From the NCBI RefSeq assembly GCF_947241705.1, contig NC_079270.1:682001-746000 (forward strand): a stretch of 64,000 bases of DNA, given 5' to 3'. Position 1 is the first letter of the stretch; every line of letters begins with the position of its first letter. The notes under the pieces were generated by a model. The model searched no databases, had not been told where the DNA came from, and saw only the letters and a list, made by a program, of their open reading frames with translations. Positions 45,530-56,223 of the stretch are shown here, one piece after another. The DNA comes from Saccharomyces mikatae IFO 1815. Taxonomy: Eukaryota > Ascomycota > Saccharomycetes > Saccharomycetales > Saccharomycetaceae. Both the position numbers and the translations under genes were made by a program.

Positions 45530-47785
45530 ATGGAGCGTATAGCACAGCAATACCGTAGTGGCAAAAGAGACAGCAACGGCAATAGGATGGCCTCTTCTGT
45601 TATATCGGATAAGAGCCACATTCAAATCGAACAAGCTAGAATGCGTGGTCAAATGCCTGTGTATAAAGGTGAAACTATAAACTTGTCTAATTTTCCACAA
45701 AACCCCATCAAATCATGCAAAGATTTGGACGATGATAACATACGGCGAAACAACAAGAATAGCCATTCTAAAGTGCTACTGCTGGATCTATCCGCCGGTC
45801 CTAGCTCTACCACATTTATAGATAATACAAACGCTAGGGATATTACTGTTTTGCCGCTGCCACTACCTAGCACCTTGGTGAAAAGGTCAAATTACCCATT
45901 CGAGAGCTTGCTGAAGAATTATCTTGGTTCTGAGGAAAAGTATATCGAGTTCACTGAGATCATCAAAGCTTATGACGTTTTCATTTTCAACGATTCGTTC
46001 AGCAAATTTTCGAGCTGTTTAAAAACAACATTTTGTCTCATCGAGAAGTTTAAAAATTTTGTCTACCATTTGTTTCCATCACCATACCTTAAATTCTTCC
46101 TTTTTGAGGGTTCTTTGAATGATTGTAAGGAATCCTCCCTAGGTAAAAATAAGAAAAACTGTATCATGCCAAAATTAGATTTAAACTTAAACGTAAACTT
46201 AACTTCAAATTCTGCTTTAAATCTGAGAATAAATATACCTCCACCTGGTGATTCAAATAAAATATTTCTACAGTCTTTGAAAAAGGACCTTATTCACTAT
46301 TCGCCAAATTCTCTGCAAAAGTTTTTTCACTTCAACATACCCTCCGATCTAGTACCTAACGATTCGATTCTACCTAACTGGTTAAAACTCTACTCAGTAA
46401 AAGAAAACGAAAAGGCAATTCTGAAGAAACTTTTTGACAACTTTGAGGTTCTAGAGAAATTTGAAATGGAAAGGTTGGAGAGATGTTTGAAATTCAAGAG
46501 GATGCCCTCTTTGCATCAAAAGCAACAATCACAACAACAAAAGGTATCACAATCTGTAGATAACTCGAAATTATATTCTTTAACTAGTTTGCAAAGACAA
46601 TATAAAAGCACTGCGAAAGGTAACGCGCAAAACAATCAAAATCTAAAGTTAATCATACCCAAAATCAATACATCGTCATCGTCATCATCCTTATCCTCTG
46701 ATGACACTATAATGACGCCAATAAATGATTACGAACTTACAGAGGGAATCCAATCTTTCACCAAAAATAGATACTCTAATATTTTACCTTATGAACATTC
46801 AAGGGTAAAATTACCTCACTCTCCCAAACCTCTACTAGCTTCTGACATACCTAAAGCCGAAACAAAAATAGATAAAACCTATCCAAAATGTTCCATGGAT
46901 GTAAAAAACCATTCCTGCATATCAAACGATTATATTAACGCAAATTATTTGAAACTGTCACAAATAAACCCTGACTTCAAATACATTGCTACTCAAGCGC
47001 CGCTTCCTTCCACGATGGATGATTTTTGGAAAGTTATCACCCTAAACAAAGTTAAAATAATAGTATCACTAAATTCTGATGACGAATTGAATTTAAAAAA
47101 ATGGGATATTTATTGGAATAATTCATCGTGTTCCAACCACACTATCAAGCTGCAAAACTCCTGGGATAATATTTGCGATATCGATGGATGTGTTCTCAGA
47201 GTTTTCCAAGTCACAAAATTAGCTTCCAAGAATAATAATTTCAAGCAGGATGACTGCAACACTCGTACTGGCGACATTATTTCCAATACTATAACAACCT
47301 CGGAGCCATTTATTGTTTACCAGTTACAATACAAAAAATGGCTGGATTCATGTGGTGTAGATATCAACGACATTCTCAAACTACACAAAGTCAAAAATTC
47401 TTTACTTTTTAATCCACAAAAATTCATCAAAAGCCTTGAAAGAGACATTTGCAGACCTGATTTAATAGATGATAAAAGTACTGATACATGTCTTGATACA
47501 ATAAACTCATCACCATTATTAGTTCATTGTTCTGCAGGGTGCGGAAGAACTGGCGTTTTCGTCACATTAGATTTTTTACTAAGTGTCCTTTCATCTACTA
47601 CCAATTGTTCAAACAAAATTGATGTTTGGAATATGTCTCAAGATCTTATTTTCATCATTGTGAATGAATTAAGAAAACAAAGGATTTCAATGGTACAGAA
47701 TCTAACCCAATATATTGCTTGTTACGAGGCATTGCTGAATTATTTTGCATTGCGAAAGCAAATTAAAAATGAGTTATTATTTTAA
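45530..47785 (+). CDS. PTP2: Protein tyrosine phosphatase of MAP kinase pathways
   Basis: A nuclear phosphotyrosine phosphatase that dephosphorylates Hog1 (and Slt2) in the osmotic and cell-wall integrity pathways. It has 751 residues (750 in S. cerevisiae). The N-terminal 400 residues include a Cdc25/rhodanese-like MAP-kinase-docking region and Ser/Gln-rich linkers. The PTP domain occupies about 410-750, with NDYINANYLKL near 465, the catalytic loop HCSAGCGRTG with Cys667, and a Q-loop-like QNLTQY near 724-729. The WPD-type loop is not obvious by eye. The ATG at 45530 matches the S. cerevisiae MDRIAQQYR start. It converges on NPT1. Confidence 0.96.
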   Translation: MERIAQQYRSGKRDSNGNRMASSVISDKSHIQIEQARMRGQMPVYKGETINLSNFPQNPIKSCKDLDDDNIRRNNKNSHSKVLLLDLSAGPSSTTFIDNTNARDITVLPLPLPSTLVKRSNYPFESLLKNYLGSEEKYIEFTEIIKAYDVFIFNDSFSKFSSCLKTTFCLIEKFKNFVYHLFPSPYLKFFLFEGSLNDCKESSLGKNKKNCIMPKLDLNLNVNLTSNSALNLRINIPPPGDSNKIFLQSLKKDLIHYSPNSLQKFFHFNIPSDLVPNDSILPNWLKLYSVKENEKAILKKLFDNFEVLEKFEMERLERCLKFKRMPSLHQKQQSQQQKVSQSVDNSKLYSLTSLQRQYKSTAKGNAQNNQNLKLIIPKINTSSSSSSLSSDDTIMTPINDYELTEGIQSFTKNRYSNILPYEHSRVKLPHSPKPLLASDIPKAETKIDKTYPKCSMDVKNHSCISNDYINANYLKLSQINPDFKYIATQAPLPSTMDDFWKVITLNKVKIIVSLNSDDELNLKKWDIYWNNSSCSNHTIKLQNSWDNICDIDGCVLRVFQVTKLASKNNNFKQDDCNTRTGDIISNTITTSEPFIVYQLQYKKWLDSCGVDINDILKLHKVKNSLLFNPQKFIKSLERDICRPDLIDDKSTDTCLDTINSSPLLVHCSAGCGRTGVFVTLDFLLSVLSSTTNCSNKIDVWNMSQDLIFIIVNELRKQRISMVQNLTQYIACYEALLNYFALRKQIKNELLF

Positions 47786-48047
47786 TAAAATTGTTCTTTT
47801 CTTATAACACAGACACTTCACGTTTTGATGAACTACATATCCTCTGGTTGCATTTCAATTCTTTATAAATATATAACAAATATTAGAAATAAAAAAATCT
47901 TGAATTTTTCCCTAAAGACTCACACTCGCCTTTACGTACTTGCAGCTTTATATTATGTTTTCCCTTGCGCATATTAAGATGTCTTTATCGCACATCTATA
48001 TAACAAATTTATAAAATTTAGAGATGAGGTTATTTGTAAGCGAATAA

Positions 48048-49337
48048 TTAGGTCCATCTATGTGCTTCATTATCACCATTCCAATTTCGTTCAGTATATC
48101 CTAGTTCCTCTTTCACTCTTTTTACAGTTGTTGGATCGCCCATATTTTTACCTAAGTTATCAGAAATTTTAATAGCATGATTACCATTGGCTTCTAGAAG
48201 TTTGATAACAATGTTTAAAGGCTCACTCTTAACCTGTGGTTCTGATTTCTTATGAAAATCATTGGTGAAGTTCGTACCAATACCGAATGTGGCCAACATT
48301 CCATTATTCTTAGCTGAGTGAGAATAAGTTATTGCCTTTTCGATGTTTAATGAATCTGAATAGCAAACAATTTTGGAGAATTTAGGTAATTTTAACACAT
48401 CATGGTAATGGTGGGCAATTTTTTTTGTATATTCAACTGGGTCCCCAGAATCTTGTCTAACACCAACATAAGCATCAGAATATGGTGGATAGAAAGCTTT
48501 TAAGAAGTCATCTGTGCCAAAAGTATCTGTTAATGCTAAACCTGCATTTTCTGCACCAAATGTATTAATCCAATAGTCCATGGCATCTTTATTGGCATGT
48601 AAATAATCTTCACTGATAGAAGCAACACCCATAACCCACTCGTGAGCCACAGTACCAATTGGCTTTACTCCATATTTTTTGGCAAAAAGAATATTCGAGG
48701 TACCTAAGAACAGCGATTTATTCTTCTCTGGATTCGCATTTACAGCCTTCATGATGCCTTGCATAATAAGATCTTGAGTCTCCAAGGATCTACGACGTCT
48801 TGTACCGAACTCACTAAACTTAATATCATTATCAAATAAAGTCTCTGCCTTCCTCATGGCTTGTTCTAACTGATTCTCGTAGTTCCAATCAGTGTCGACA
48901 AACTTGAAATACGCCTCAGAAATCAAGGACAATAAAGGAATCTCGTAAAGTATAGTATCTTTCCAAAAACCACTGACCAGAATTTTCAATTTATAATGAG
49001 AGGGCTTTCCCTCAATTTCTTCTGAAGTAAAGGTAATTTGCTCCTCGGGATTTAGTTTATAATTTGAACTACTAATATAGTTGATGTACGCAGATGGTAA
49101 ATATGGAATTTCTCTTTGTAAGTACTCAATTTCTTCCTTTGTGAACCTCAAATTTCCCAGGTATGAAAATTGCTCTTTCAGCCACTTGATGGCTTCTTTA
49201 TTGAAAGATAATTGGGATGACCTGTTGGTATATTTGTAGGTGACTGTAACATCAGGGAAATTAGTAAAGACAGCAGCATGCATCGTAATCTTGTACATAT
49301 CTGTGTCCAGAAGTGACTTTACTACAGGATCTGACAT
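48048..49337 (-). CDS. NPT1: Nicotinate phosphoribosyltransferase
   Basis: Converts nicotinate and PRPP to nicotinate mononucleotide in the NAD+ salvage pathway, and so supports Sir2-dependent silencing. It has 429 residues, the S. cerevisiae length. Family features: the N-terminal LLDTDMYKITM, the FGTRRRRSLETQ block near 183-194, HEWVMG near 232-237 and the GVRQDSGDP phosphate-binding segment near 297-305. No signal peptide; cytosolic and nuclear in S. cerevisiae. It diverges from RPB10 over about 0.6 kb. Confidence 0.97.
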   Translation of the reverse strand: MSDPVVKSLLDTDMYKITMHAAVFTNFPDVTVTYKYTNRSSQLSFNKEAIKWLKEQFSYLGNLRFTKEEIEYLQREIPYLPSAYINYISSSNYKLNPEEQITFTSEEIEGKPSHYKLKILVSGFWKDTILYEIPLLSLISEAYFKFVDTDWNYENQLEQAMRKAETLFDNDIKFSEFGTRRRRSLETQDLIMQGIMKAVNANPEKNKSLFLGTSNILFAKKYGVKPIGTVAHEWVMGVASISEDYLHANKDAMDYWINTFGAENAGLALTDTFGTDDFLKAFYPPYSDAYVGVRQDSGDPVEYTKKIAHHYHDVLKLPKFSKIVCYSDSLNIEKAITYSHSAKNNGMLATFGIGTNFTNDFHKKSEPQVKSEPLNIVIKLLEANGNHAIKISDNLGKNMGDPTTVKRVKEELGYTERNWNGDNEAHRWT

Positions 49338-49929
49338 GGTTATCTTGCTTAGCGAAAATACTTATAACTGCTTAGTTTACGTCTCTTCAAAAATACACTC
49401 AATTGCTTCCTTTCGCAACAATGATAAATTAAACAGAAATACCTATCTCGCTCAATTTCCGTTTTAATAACTGTTAATAGGTTCGTCAGTTTTAGCCAGT
49501 CGAGTACACCAACTTTTACATTTGCGGATTTTTCCAGTCTTATATAAACGGATTTGACGAATTTTTCACCCTGGCACTGCAGCCATTTCTTCTGATATTA
49601 ACAGAGTCACAGAGTGCAAAAAGCAAAAGGAAAGCTCACTCTGTGGAAAAGACACACTTAAATGGTCTTGAAATACTTAAAAGTTTTTTGGGCCCAAAAC
49701 AAAGCATTATTGAGACTTTGAAGGTTAGTATACAAGAAGTGTCAGCAATTGAAAGTAAATTTATCACCTTCAACGATTTTTCAGTTACTTGTTCGTTGCT
49801 TTTGGGTTAAAAGAAAAAAATTTCCTGAAAAGAAAAGATGGAAGTATCACTACGTTAAGATGTTTCATCCGTATTCAAGCCGTTGAGTGAAGGAATTCAG
49901 AGACTCTAGAAACAATATTATAATATAAA
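49338..49929. promoter_or_regulatory. NPT1-RPB10 divergent promoter region
   Basis: 592 bases. It holds A-rich tracts near 49810-49840 on the RPB10 side. No PAC, Reb1 or other consensus was found with confidence, although RPB10 serves all three polymerases. No gene was seen. Confidence 0.5.
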
Positions 49930-50142
49930 ATGATTGTCCCAGTTAGATGTTTTTCCTGTGGTAAGGTTGTTGGTGACAAATGGGAGAGTTACTTGAACTT
50001 GTTGCAAGAAGATGAGCTAGATGAAGGTACCGCATTATCAAGATTAGGCTTGAAAAGATACTGTTGCAGAAGAATGATTTTAACCCACGTCGATCTAATT
50101 GAGAAGTTCTTAAGGTACAACCCATTAGAAAAAAGAGATTAG
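49930..50142 (+). CDS. RPB10: Shared RNA polymerase subunit ABC10-beta
   Basis: A 70-residue zinc protein common to RNA polymerases I, II and III, needed for assembly of the large subunits. The zinc ligands are in place: Cys7 and Cys10 (CFSC) and the unusual adjacent pair Cys45-Cys46 (KRYCCRRM). The length and the invariant start [18 protein letters not shown] match the eukaryotic family exactly. It lies about 5 kb from RET1, the Pol III subunit gene it works with; I infer no linkage of function from this. It converges on MGM1. Confidence 0.99.
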
Positions 50143-50549
50143 ATGTTTATCGATATAGCTGTTTTTTTTAACCATTTCCTTTTCTTCAAATCACTTCCTT
50201 CAGAGATTGAGAAGAAAAAATGAAAACGGGCGTGAAGGCAAATGACAAAATATTGTATTCCCTCGCATCAAATGAACCACACAAAAACTCAATATACTCC
50301 AGCATGCTGTCATTATACCGTTCTCTTCCGAAGAATAGAAAATTTATATATCTTTAGCTTATTCTCCAAGATTTATATCCGTAGGAAGTTAGGAGATATT
50401 ATATCTTGAGATATAAGAGGCTTGTATACTATAAAAAAGCTCATTGAAAAGTATTCTTTTGATTTTTTTCAGGAGAATTATTTCCAGAAATTATACAACG
50501 GGAAAAATTGATATTTACAAATCCTTTATTGATACTATGTTTTTAACTT
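50143..50549. other. RPB10-MGM1 intergenic region
   Basis: 407 bases between convergent genes, AT-rich, with a Puf3-type core of MGM1 at 50512-50519. No gene or structured RNA was recognised. Confidence 0.6.
50512..50519 (-). promoter_or_regulatory. Puf3-like core downstream of MGM1
   Basis: TGTAAATA on the mRNA strand, 31-38 bases past the MGM1 stop. The upstream C preferred by Puf3 is replaced by T, so it is weaker than the sites of TUF1 and GEP3. Confidence 0.4.
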
Positions 50550-53249
50550 TCATAACTTCTTAGAGACGCCTTTGTAGCTTTTTTTGAATACCAAGATTGA
50601 ATCGATTTTCTCCAGGGCTAATTCCAATAATTCCTTTCTCTTTTGTAATTCAATATGTCTTGAAATTTTAGGATCTTCCTTAGCAAACATCTCAACTTGT
50701 TCATCTCCCAATAATGTTAACCTTCTGTCTAATTCAATAGGAAAGTTATAAAAAAAATCGCTCAGTAATTCAACATTGAGAAATAAGACAGCGGTAGAAG
50801 TTAACTTATCACTAACCGCGGATAAAAATACCTCTGGACAGCGATCCTTTTCAATAGTCGAATGGCATTTGCTTTTCAACATTTTTAATCTGAATGATAA
50901 CACTTTGCATCTCTTATCCAAAAATATCGCTTCAGAGCCTCTTTCTAGTAATAGTTTAGACATGCCAAGCGTCTCCTTTTGCAAATTCGATTCGTTTCCT
51001 AAATAGCCCATCACGTTTGTCAGTTTTTTACTCCCAACAGCATTCTTGATTGCTTGATACCTTGAGTTACATTGTCGCAATTCCTCCTTTATTAGGTTAA
51101 TAGAATGTTGACGAGCAAGACTCCAATCCCTTTCTTCCAAATCGATTTCATACTTAAATGGTTTGATACAATTCTCAACTTGATCAGCCGTTGAATAGTA
51201 TTTGCTGTTTAAAACATTAATTGCTGTGTTACTCACAAGGTCTTTGATTAATTCATGATTTTTTAATTGAGTAGATTCTAAAATATTGTCTAATTCTTTC
51301 AAAATAGCGTTGGTGGTGAGCATTGTTGATAATCTACCAATACCCATTTTGGTTAATCCAGACGATGCTAATTCCAATTTTTTATGCCAATATAGCATAT
51401 CGGTATCACTTTCCAATTTAGGAGAGGATAGGTCAGGAAGATTCTCATCCTTCCAGTACCTTGTAGCCAAAACGTCTAAAACTTTTTGATCCAATTCGGC
51501 TTTCAAAATTGATTTCAGCTCATTTCTGTGGAATTTTTCCTGGAATTCTTTAATGCCCAACTTTAGTACATCGATATTATTCAAAAGGTATGATTTAGGT
51601 GTTAAATGCCTATCATTGAATTCTACTTTAAACAAATAAGAAGTATCATCCAATTCTTGTTGAATAAGCGTTGAAGTCGGCTCCAGCGCATTTGACATAG
51701 AAATTTCCAAAATTTTAATCAGTTTTTCTCTCAATTTCTTGGTGGATACTTGACAATTTGCAAAATGGCTCTTGTTTTCTCTAAAATAAGCCTTTTCAAA
51801 TTGATGAGAGACAATTTGTTTCAAACCATTCACATTTTCATCGCCTGTATTTTGATTATGCTGACCTTTGGAAAAAATTCCACCCAATGACGAAGAAGGT
51901 GTTTCACCAAAAAGTCCCAAATGTTTTCTATTTATACTGCTTGGTGCCTTGGTAATCACCCCAACGTAGCCCATACTAAGAGGATATTTCTTATTATTTA
52001 GAATACTTCTGGCTTTTTCAGGGTCTACCAAATCCAGTTTAGTAATGACACCTATAGTTCTCAGACCTTTAGGATCTGCTGCTTTAGAGGCTTTCAAGGC
52101 AGAGCTATTAGCCAAGTCAACGTCCGCGGCAGAAATTGCCAAAATAATATTAGGTGCGGTTAAATATTTCTCACACAGGTCGCGAATTTTAGATTTCAGT
52201 TCTAATGGCTGATCTGCAGCCTCGACTTGTATATAACCAGGTAAATCTACTAACGATAAATCTGGGACACGGGAGGATTTGATCGTTAGTTGAATAGGTT
52301 CTTCAGAAACGGCCTCTGAAGTTGGGACTGCCATGTTCAGTTCCATCAGCATTCTTTTCACCTCTTTAAAGTCCTTTATATTGTATAAACGCATGCTTGG
52401 GAAATCTGCGGTTACATTATTTGAGTTAGGGGTGTTGACCAAAGTTAATTCAATGGGTCTTCTTGTAACCATGTTGGAACCTTTTGGTAGAAATTCTTTT
52501 CCAACAATAGATTCTAATACAGAAGATTTACCAGACGATTGAGAACCAATCACGACAATTGACGGTAATGTTAAATGCGCAGACGAGGAGTCCACTTTAT
52601 TTAAAATAGTTCTAATTTCAATCATTTGCTTAGTCAAGTTTAGCATTTCGTCTTGAGTTGTATCCACAGCATCATTTTCATCATTTTCATCATCATCATC
52701 TTCTTCTTCATATTCTTCTTGTTTCTTGCCTTCGTCATCCTCAAGTGATGTGGCGGCTATTAAAGTAGCAGTCGGTACTGTACCGTCATTTCCATTATCA
52801 CCGTTTTGCGACTCATCGCCGGAAAAAATCCTATTGAACTTTTCCTTCATAGATTCACCAAAGTCCTTGATTCGATCCAGCTTATCCTTAGTGAAAGAAC
52901 TGGCCTCTTCCATCTTATAAGCTATGTAACTCCCTGCAGCAGCCATACCGCCGCCTACATATATAGGTAGTCGAATAACTCTAGAGATTATTTTGGGAAA
53001 GTTTGATATCGACCTCTTGGAAATCGCAAAATGCAGAACATTAGAATTCGTTGCTCCACGGGCATTGCTTATGCGGCTGTGTAAATGAACCAAAGGACTC
53101 TTGATATGAGATGAGCCATACAGTATTGCGGGATGTGTGGCAAGCCGTCTTTTCAGAAGCAAAAGCCGTATTGGACTTTTGTTGACGTTCATTAATGTGC
53201 TATAGTTTGACACTCTAGGGATGGTCCTTAGTAGAGTCGAATTGCTCAT
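50550..53249 (-). CDS. MGM1: Mitochondrial inner-membrane dynamin-like GTPase
   Basis: The OPA1 homologue required for inner-membrane fusion and cristae structure. It has 899 residues (about 902 in S. cerevisiae). Order: a basic presequence (1 to about 80); the first membrane segment LPIYVGGGMAAAGSYIAYK (94-112); a hydrophobic stretch VPTATLIAATS (158-168), where the rhomboid protease Pcp1 cleaves in S. cerevisiae to give the short form; an acidic linker of Glu/Asp (179-193); dynamin GTPase with P-loop GSQSSGKS (235-242), DLPG near 338 and TKLD near 407; then stalk and C-terminal GED-like helices. All GTPase motifs are intact. A Puf3-like core lies past the stop. Confidence 0.97.
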   Translation of the reverse strand: MSNSTLLRTIPRVSNYSTLMNVNKSPIRLLLLKRRLATHPAILYGSSHIKSPLVHLHSRISNARGATNSNVLHFAISKRSISNFPKIISRVIRLPIYVGGGMAAAGSYIAYKMEEASSFTKDKLDRIKDFGESMKEKFNRIFSGDESQNGDNGNDGTVPTATLIAATSLEDDEGKKQEEYEEEDDDDENDENDAVDTTQDEMLNLTKQMIEIRTILNKVDSSSAHLTLPSIVVIGSQSSGKSSVLESIVGKEFLPKGSNMVTRRPIELTLVNTPNSNNVTADFPSMRLYNIKDFKEVKRMLMELNMAVPTSEAVSEEPIQLTIKSSRVPDLSLVDLPGYIQVEAADQPLELKSKIRDLCEKYLTAPNIILAISAADVDLANSSALKASKAADPKGLRTIGVITKLDLVDPEKARSILNNKKYPLSMGYVGVITKAPSSINRKHLGLFGETPSSSLGGIFSKGQHNQNTGDENVNGLKQIVSHQFEKAYFRENKSHFANCQVSTKKLREKLIKILEISMSNALEPTSTLIQQELDDTSYLFKVEFNDRHLTPKSYLLNNIDVLKLGIKEFQEKFHRNELKSILKAELDQKVLDVLATRYWKDENLPDLSSPKLESDTDMLYWHKKLELASSGLTKMGIGRLSTMLTTNAILKELDNILESTQLKNHELIKDLVSNTAINVLNSKYYSTADQVENCIKPFKYEIDLEERDWSLARQHSINLIKEELRQCNSRYQAIKNAVGSKKLTNVMGYLGNESNLQKETLGMSKLLLERGSEAIFLDKRCKVLSFRLKMLKSKCHSTIEKDRCPEVFLSAVSDKLTSTAVLFLNVELLSDFFYNFPIELDRRLTLLGDEQVEMFAKEDPKISRHIELQKRKELLELALEKIDSILVFKKSYKGVSKKL

Positions 53250-54043
53250 GCTATCAAAGTACTATGGTAGATATATGAGGACTATATGATACGTGTGAAT
53301 AGAACAAAAAAGCTCAGAAATAAAGGTCAGTTTCCTAGTCAAGAGAAAGCCTTCTTCGTTTCTTTTTCCCCTTAAACGATGTTTCTTTACCTAGATGTTT
53401 ATATATTATTTACAATATCGCTAATATTTGCTTTTGATCGTCAGGGAAAATATTGACAAGTTATGAATTGATCACTGAATACGAAGAGTTAAGAAATGAT
53501 CCATTGTATAGCAAAATCCTTCCTAGGATAATTCTTTGGAATTCATTTCTCTCAGAGAAGTAGATCAGGTTGGCCCAATTTTTCTTGGGTCTTTCATGGA
53601 AATGGTCTCAGGGGTTTAGAAAAAAATGTTCAAATGTCTTTTTCGAAGTTCTCTTGCAGTAAAAACTAGCTACTATTCTGTTATTGAGTGACATCTGTGT
53701 TGAGCTTTACTTCAATACTAATAAGATGGCAGGGAAAATTTGGCACGATTTCTTGAAAATTCATTATACATATTGTTATTATTAAGCACAATCAAAATTT
53801 GCACTGTGAATGTTCTTTTATGAATAACACAAAACAACAGCTATTGCGAACGTGGTAGACCTGCGTAATCAGATCCAATATCAGCCGATGAGGTCAACCA
53901 ACCCTCAATTACTCGGATCCTGTCTGGACGTACTTAACATGACGGGTACTCTGGGAAAATTCTCCGCGGTTGCCACCCCTTTTGGAGTGGAAGATTTTTG
54001 TACGTACTTTCGTATGATGCAAATTTTTACACGCGTTGAAAAA

Positions 54044-54050
54044 TGTTTCA
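54044..54050 (-). promoter_or_regulatory. Pheromone-response element upstream of STE4
   Basis: TGTTTCA, the exact reverse of the Ste12 element TGAAACA, about 490 bases before the STE4 ATG. A TGAAA half lies immediately to its left (54038-54042), in the opposite sense. Confidence 0.5.
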
Positions 54051-54204
54051 AAAGCGATGCTACGAAAAAAGACACATGTATCACACCGGAAAAGTTTGCG
54101 AGACCTTTTGGATTTTAACTCATTGAGTTGCAGCCCTGTTAGGTTTTCTCAGCAATTGTTCTGTGTCGAAAATTTTTTTCTTCTTTTGTCAACCAGCACT
54201 TGCC

Positions 54205-54211
54205 TGTTTCA
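54205..54211 (-). promoter_or_regulatory. Second pheromone-response element upstream of STE4
   Basis: A second perfect TGTTTCA, 326 bases before the STE4 ATG and in the same orientation as the first. Together they suggest Ste12 input. Inferred. Confidence 0.5.
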
Positions 54212-54536
54212 TAGTCGTTTTATCTTCAACTTTTGATCGTAGAGCTTTTTTGGAAGTTTACCTACCCTTCACATGACCTAACTCCGTTCAACAGCGAAAC
54301 TTTTATCCTCTAGAATTCTCATCACTTTTTCTAACTCTTCCTTTTCCCTTTTTACAGTAATTAACTACTGCTATAGTACAATAAATTTTTAACCTTTTTT
54401 ATATTAGAATCAAGATCAATAAACCAGTATTCATAAGGAAAGGAAATAATAAAATAAAAATTTGTTAATACATTAGATTGCAAGGCAGAATAATTTATAT
54501 CATCTTAAGTGTGTGAATCAATCAAGGACAATTAAG

Positions 54537-55814
54537 ATGACAGCACACCAAATGGACTCGATAGCGTACCCTAGTAGCGTCACCCAGCAATACATACAGC
54601 CACAAGGTTTAAGTCTACAGGATATTTCTGTTGTGGAGGATGAAATCCAAAATAAAATAGAAGCTGCCAGGCAGGAGAGTAAACAGCTTCATGCCCAAAT
54701 AAACAAAGCCAAATATAAAATACAGGATGCAAGCTTGTTTCAGATGGCTAGGAAAGTTGCATCTTTGGCCAAGAGTAGAATTAACTTAAAACCAAACATG
54801 GTTCTAAAAGGTCATAATAATAAAATCTCAGACTTTCGCTGGAGTCGAGATTCAAAACGTATTTTGAGTGCAAGCCAAGATGGTTTCATGCTTATATGGG
54901 ATAGTACTTCAGGATTAAAACAAAATGCTATTCCATTAGATTCCCAGTGGGTTCTCTCTTGCGCTATATCACCATCGAGTAATTTAGTAGCAAGTGCAGG
55001 TTTAAACAATAACTGTACGATTTATAGAGTCTCGAAAGAAAACAGAGTGCAACAAAATGTTGCATCTATTTTTAAAGGACATACATGTTATATTTCGGAC
55101 ATTGAATTCACAGACAATGCACATATATTGACAGCAAGTGGGGATATGACATGTGCTTTGTGGGATATACCGAAAGCAAAGAGAGTAAGGGAATATTCAG
55201 ACCATCTAGGCGATGTTCTAGCACTAGCCATTCCTGAAGAACCAAACTCAGAAATTTCCTCCAATACATTTGCTAGTTGCGGGTCAGATGGGTATACTTA
55301 CATTTGGGATAATAGATCTCCATCTGCTGTACAAAGTTTTTACGTTAACGATAGCGACATCAATGCACTTCGCTTTTTTAAAGATGGGATGTCAATTGTA
55401 ACAGGAAGCGACAGCGGTGTAATAAATATGTATGATTTGAGGTCTGATTGCTCTATTGCTACTTTTTCTCTTTTTCGAGGTTATGAAGAACGAACTTCTA
55501 CCCCTACCTATTTAGCAGCTAACATGGAGTATAATACTACACAATCACCACAAACGTTAAAATCAACAAGCTCAAGCTATCTAGATAACCAAGGAGTTGT
55601 TTCTTTAGATTTTAGTGCATCTGGAAGGTTAATGTACTCGTGTTATACAGACATTGGTTGTATTGTGTGGGATGTATTGAAGGCAGAGATCGTTGGGAAA
55701 TTGGAAGGACATGGTGGGAGGGTTACCAATGTACGCTCTAGCCCGGATGGATTAGCTGTATGTACAGGTTCGTGGGACTCGACTATGAAGATCTGGTCTC
55801 CAAGTTATTCATAG
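54537..55814 (+). CDS. STE4: Pheromone-pathway G protein beta subunit
   Basis: Gbeta of the mating heterotrimer. With Ste18 it activates Ste20, Ste5 and Far1 after receptor signalling. It has 425 residues (423 in S. cerevisiae). An N-terminal helix (about 35-75, IEAARQESKQLHAQINKAK) forms the coiled coil with Ggamma. Seven WD repeats follow from about 95 to the end, with signatures such as FMLIWD, CALWDI, YTYIWD, CIVWDV and MKIWSP. The insertion in repeat six (TSTPTYLAANMEYNTTQS), the pheromone-phosphorylated region in S. cerevisiae, is present. The start at 54537 matches MxAHQMDSI. Its C-terminal two residues differ from S. cerevisiae. Confidence 0.97.
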   Translation: MTAHQMDSIAYPSSVTQQYIQPQGLSLQDISVVEDEIQNKIEAARQESKQLHAQINKAKYKIQDASLFQMARKVASLAKSRINLKPNMVLKGHNNKISDFRWSRDSKRILSASQDGFMLIWDSTSGLKQNAIPLDSQWVLSCAISPSSNLVASAGLNNNCTIYRVSKENRVQQNVASIFKGHTCYISDIEFTDNAHILTASGDMTCALWDIPKAKRVREYSDHLGDVLALAIPEEPNSEISSNTFASCGSDGYTYIWDNRSPSAVQSFYVNDSDINALRFFKDGMSIVTGSDSGVINMYDLRSDCSIATFSLFRGYEERTSTPTYLAANMEYNTTQSPQTLKSTSSSYLDNQGVVSLDFSASGRLMYSCYTDIGCIVWDVLKAEIVGKLEGHGGRVTNVRSSPDGLAVCTGSWDSTMKIWSPSYS

Positions 55815-56223
55815 CTTTTAATTGAAAAGCAATCGCTTGTGATCATTAATGAATGTCATTATATACATATACGTACACACCCCCCGGCTCATATTTACAT
55901 AGAGTAACAACAATAACATTGACTTTGTAGAAGTGAGAAAACATCGTTCAAGGAAGTGGGTTATCTTCGGTTTGAAATGAAAACTAAGTTTTCTGTGGTG
56001 GAAAATCGCAAATCTGTTAGTTTCTTTCTTTTCTCATTTGAACAAATGAAATAAGAACGTATGGAGAGTGCTATTCAACTAGAATTTATTCAGGTCTTCT
56101 TGGAGAAACGGTATTATTTTGTTCGCTTATTTTAGCCCAATCATGAACATATATGTCATCGAAATTACTTTTCATAATGGCTTCAACGCACTTCGTTTAT
56201 TGTGAACCTTTAGTGACTCGTCT
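55815..56223. other. STE4-SAS5 intergenic region
   Basis: 409 bases between convergent genes. No gene was seen. The part next to SAS5 (56060-56220) is less AT-rich, but no longer SAS5 frame can be inferred from it with confidence. Confidence 0.5.

Larger units (their letters stand above)
53250..54536. promoter_or_regulatory. MGM1-STE4 divergent intergenic region (1.3 kb)
   Basis: The longest promoter-only gap outside the tRNA region. It contains two perfect pheromone-response heptamers on the STE4 side (listed separately). A frame at 53852-54118 (first ATG at 53888) resembles no family I know and is not called. I looked for an a1-alpha2 operator, expected for a haploid-specific gene, and found no convincing match. 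Confidence 0.5.

Noticed and set aside
53852-54118. 88-codon frame upstream of STE4
   Set aside because: It opens with GTG, its first ATG is 12 codons in, it has no known family, and it sits across a probable promoter element.
54262-54284. Possible a1-alpha2 operator before STE4
   Set aside because: One half-site resembles TCATGT, but the spacing and second half do not fit the consensus.
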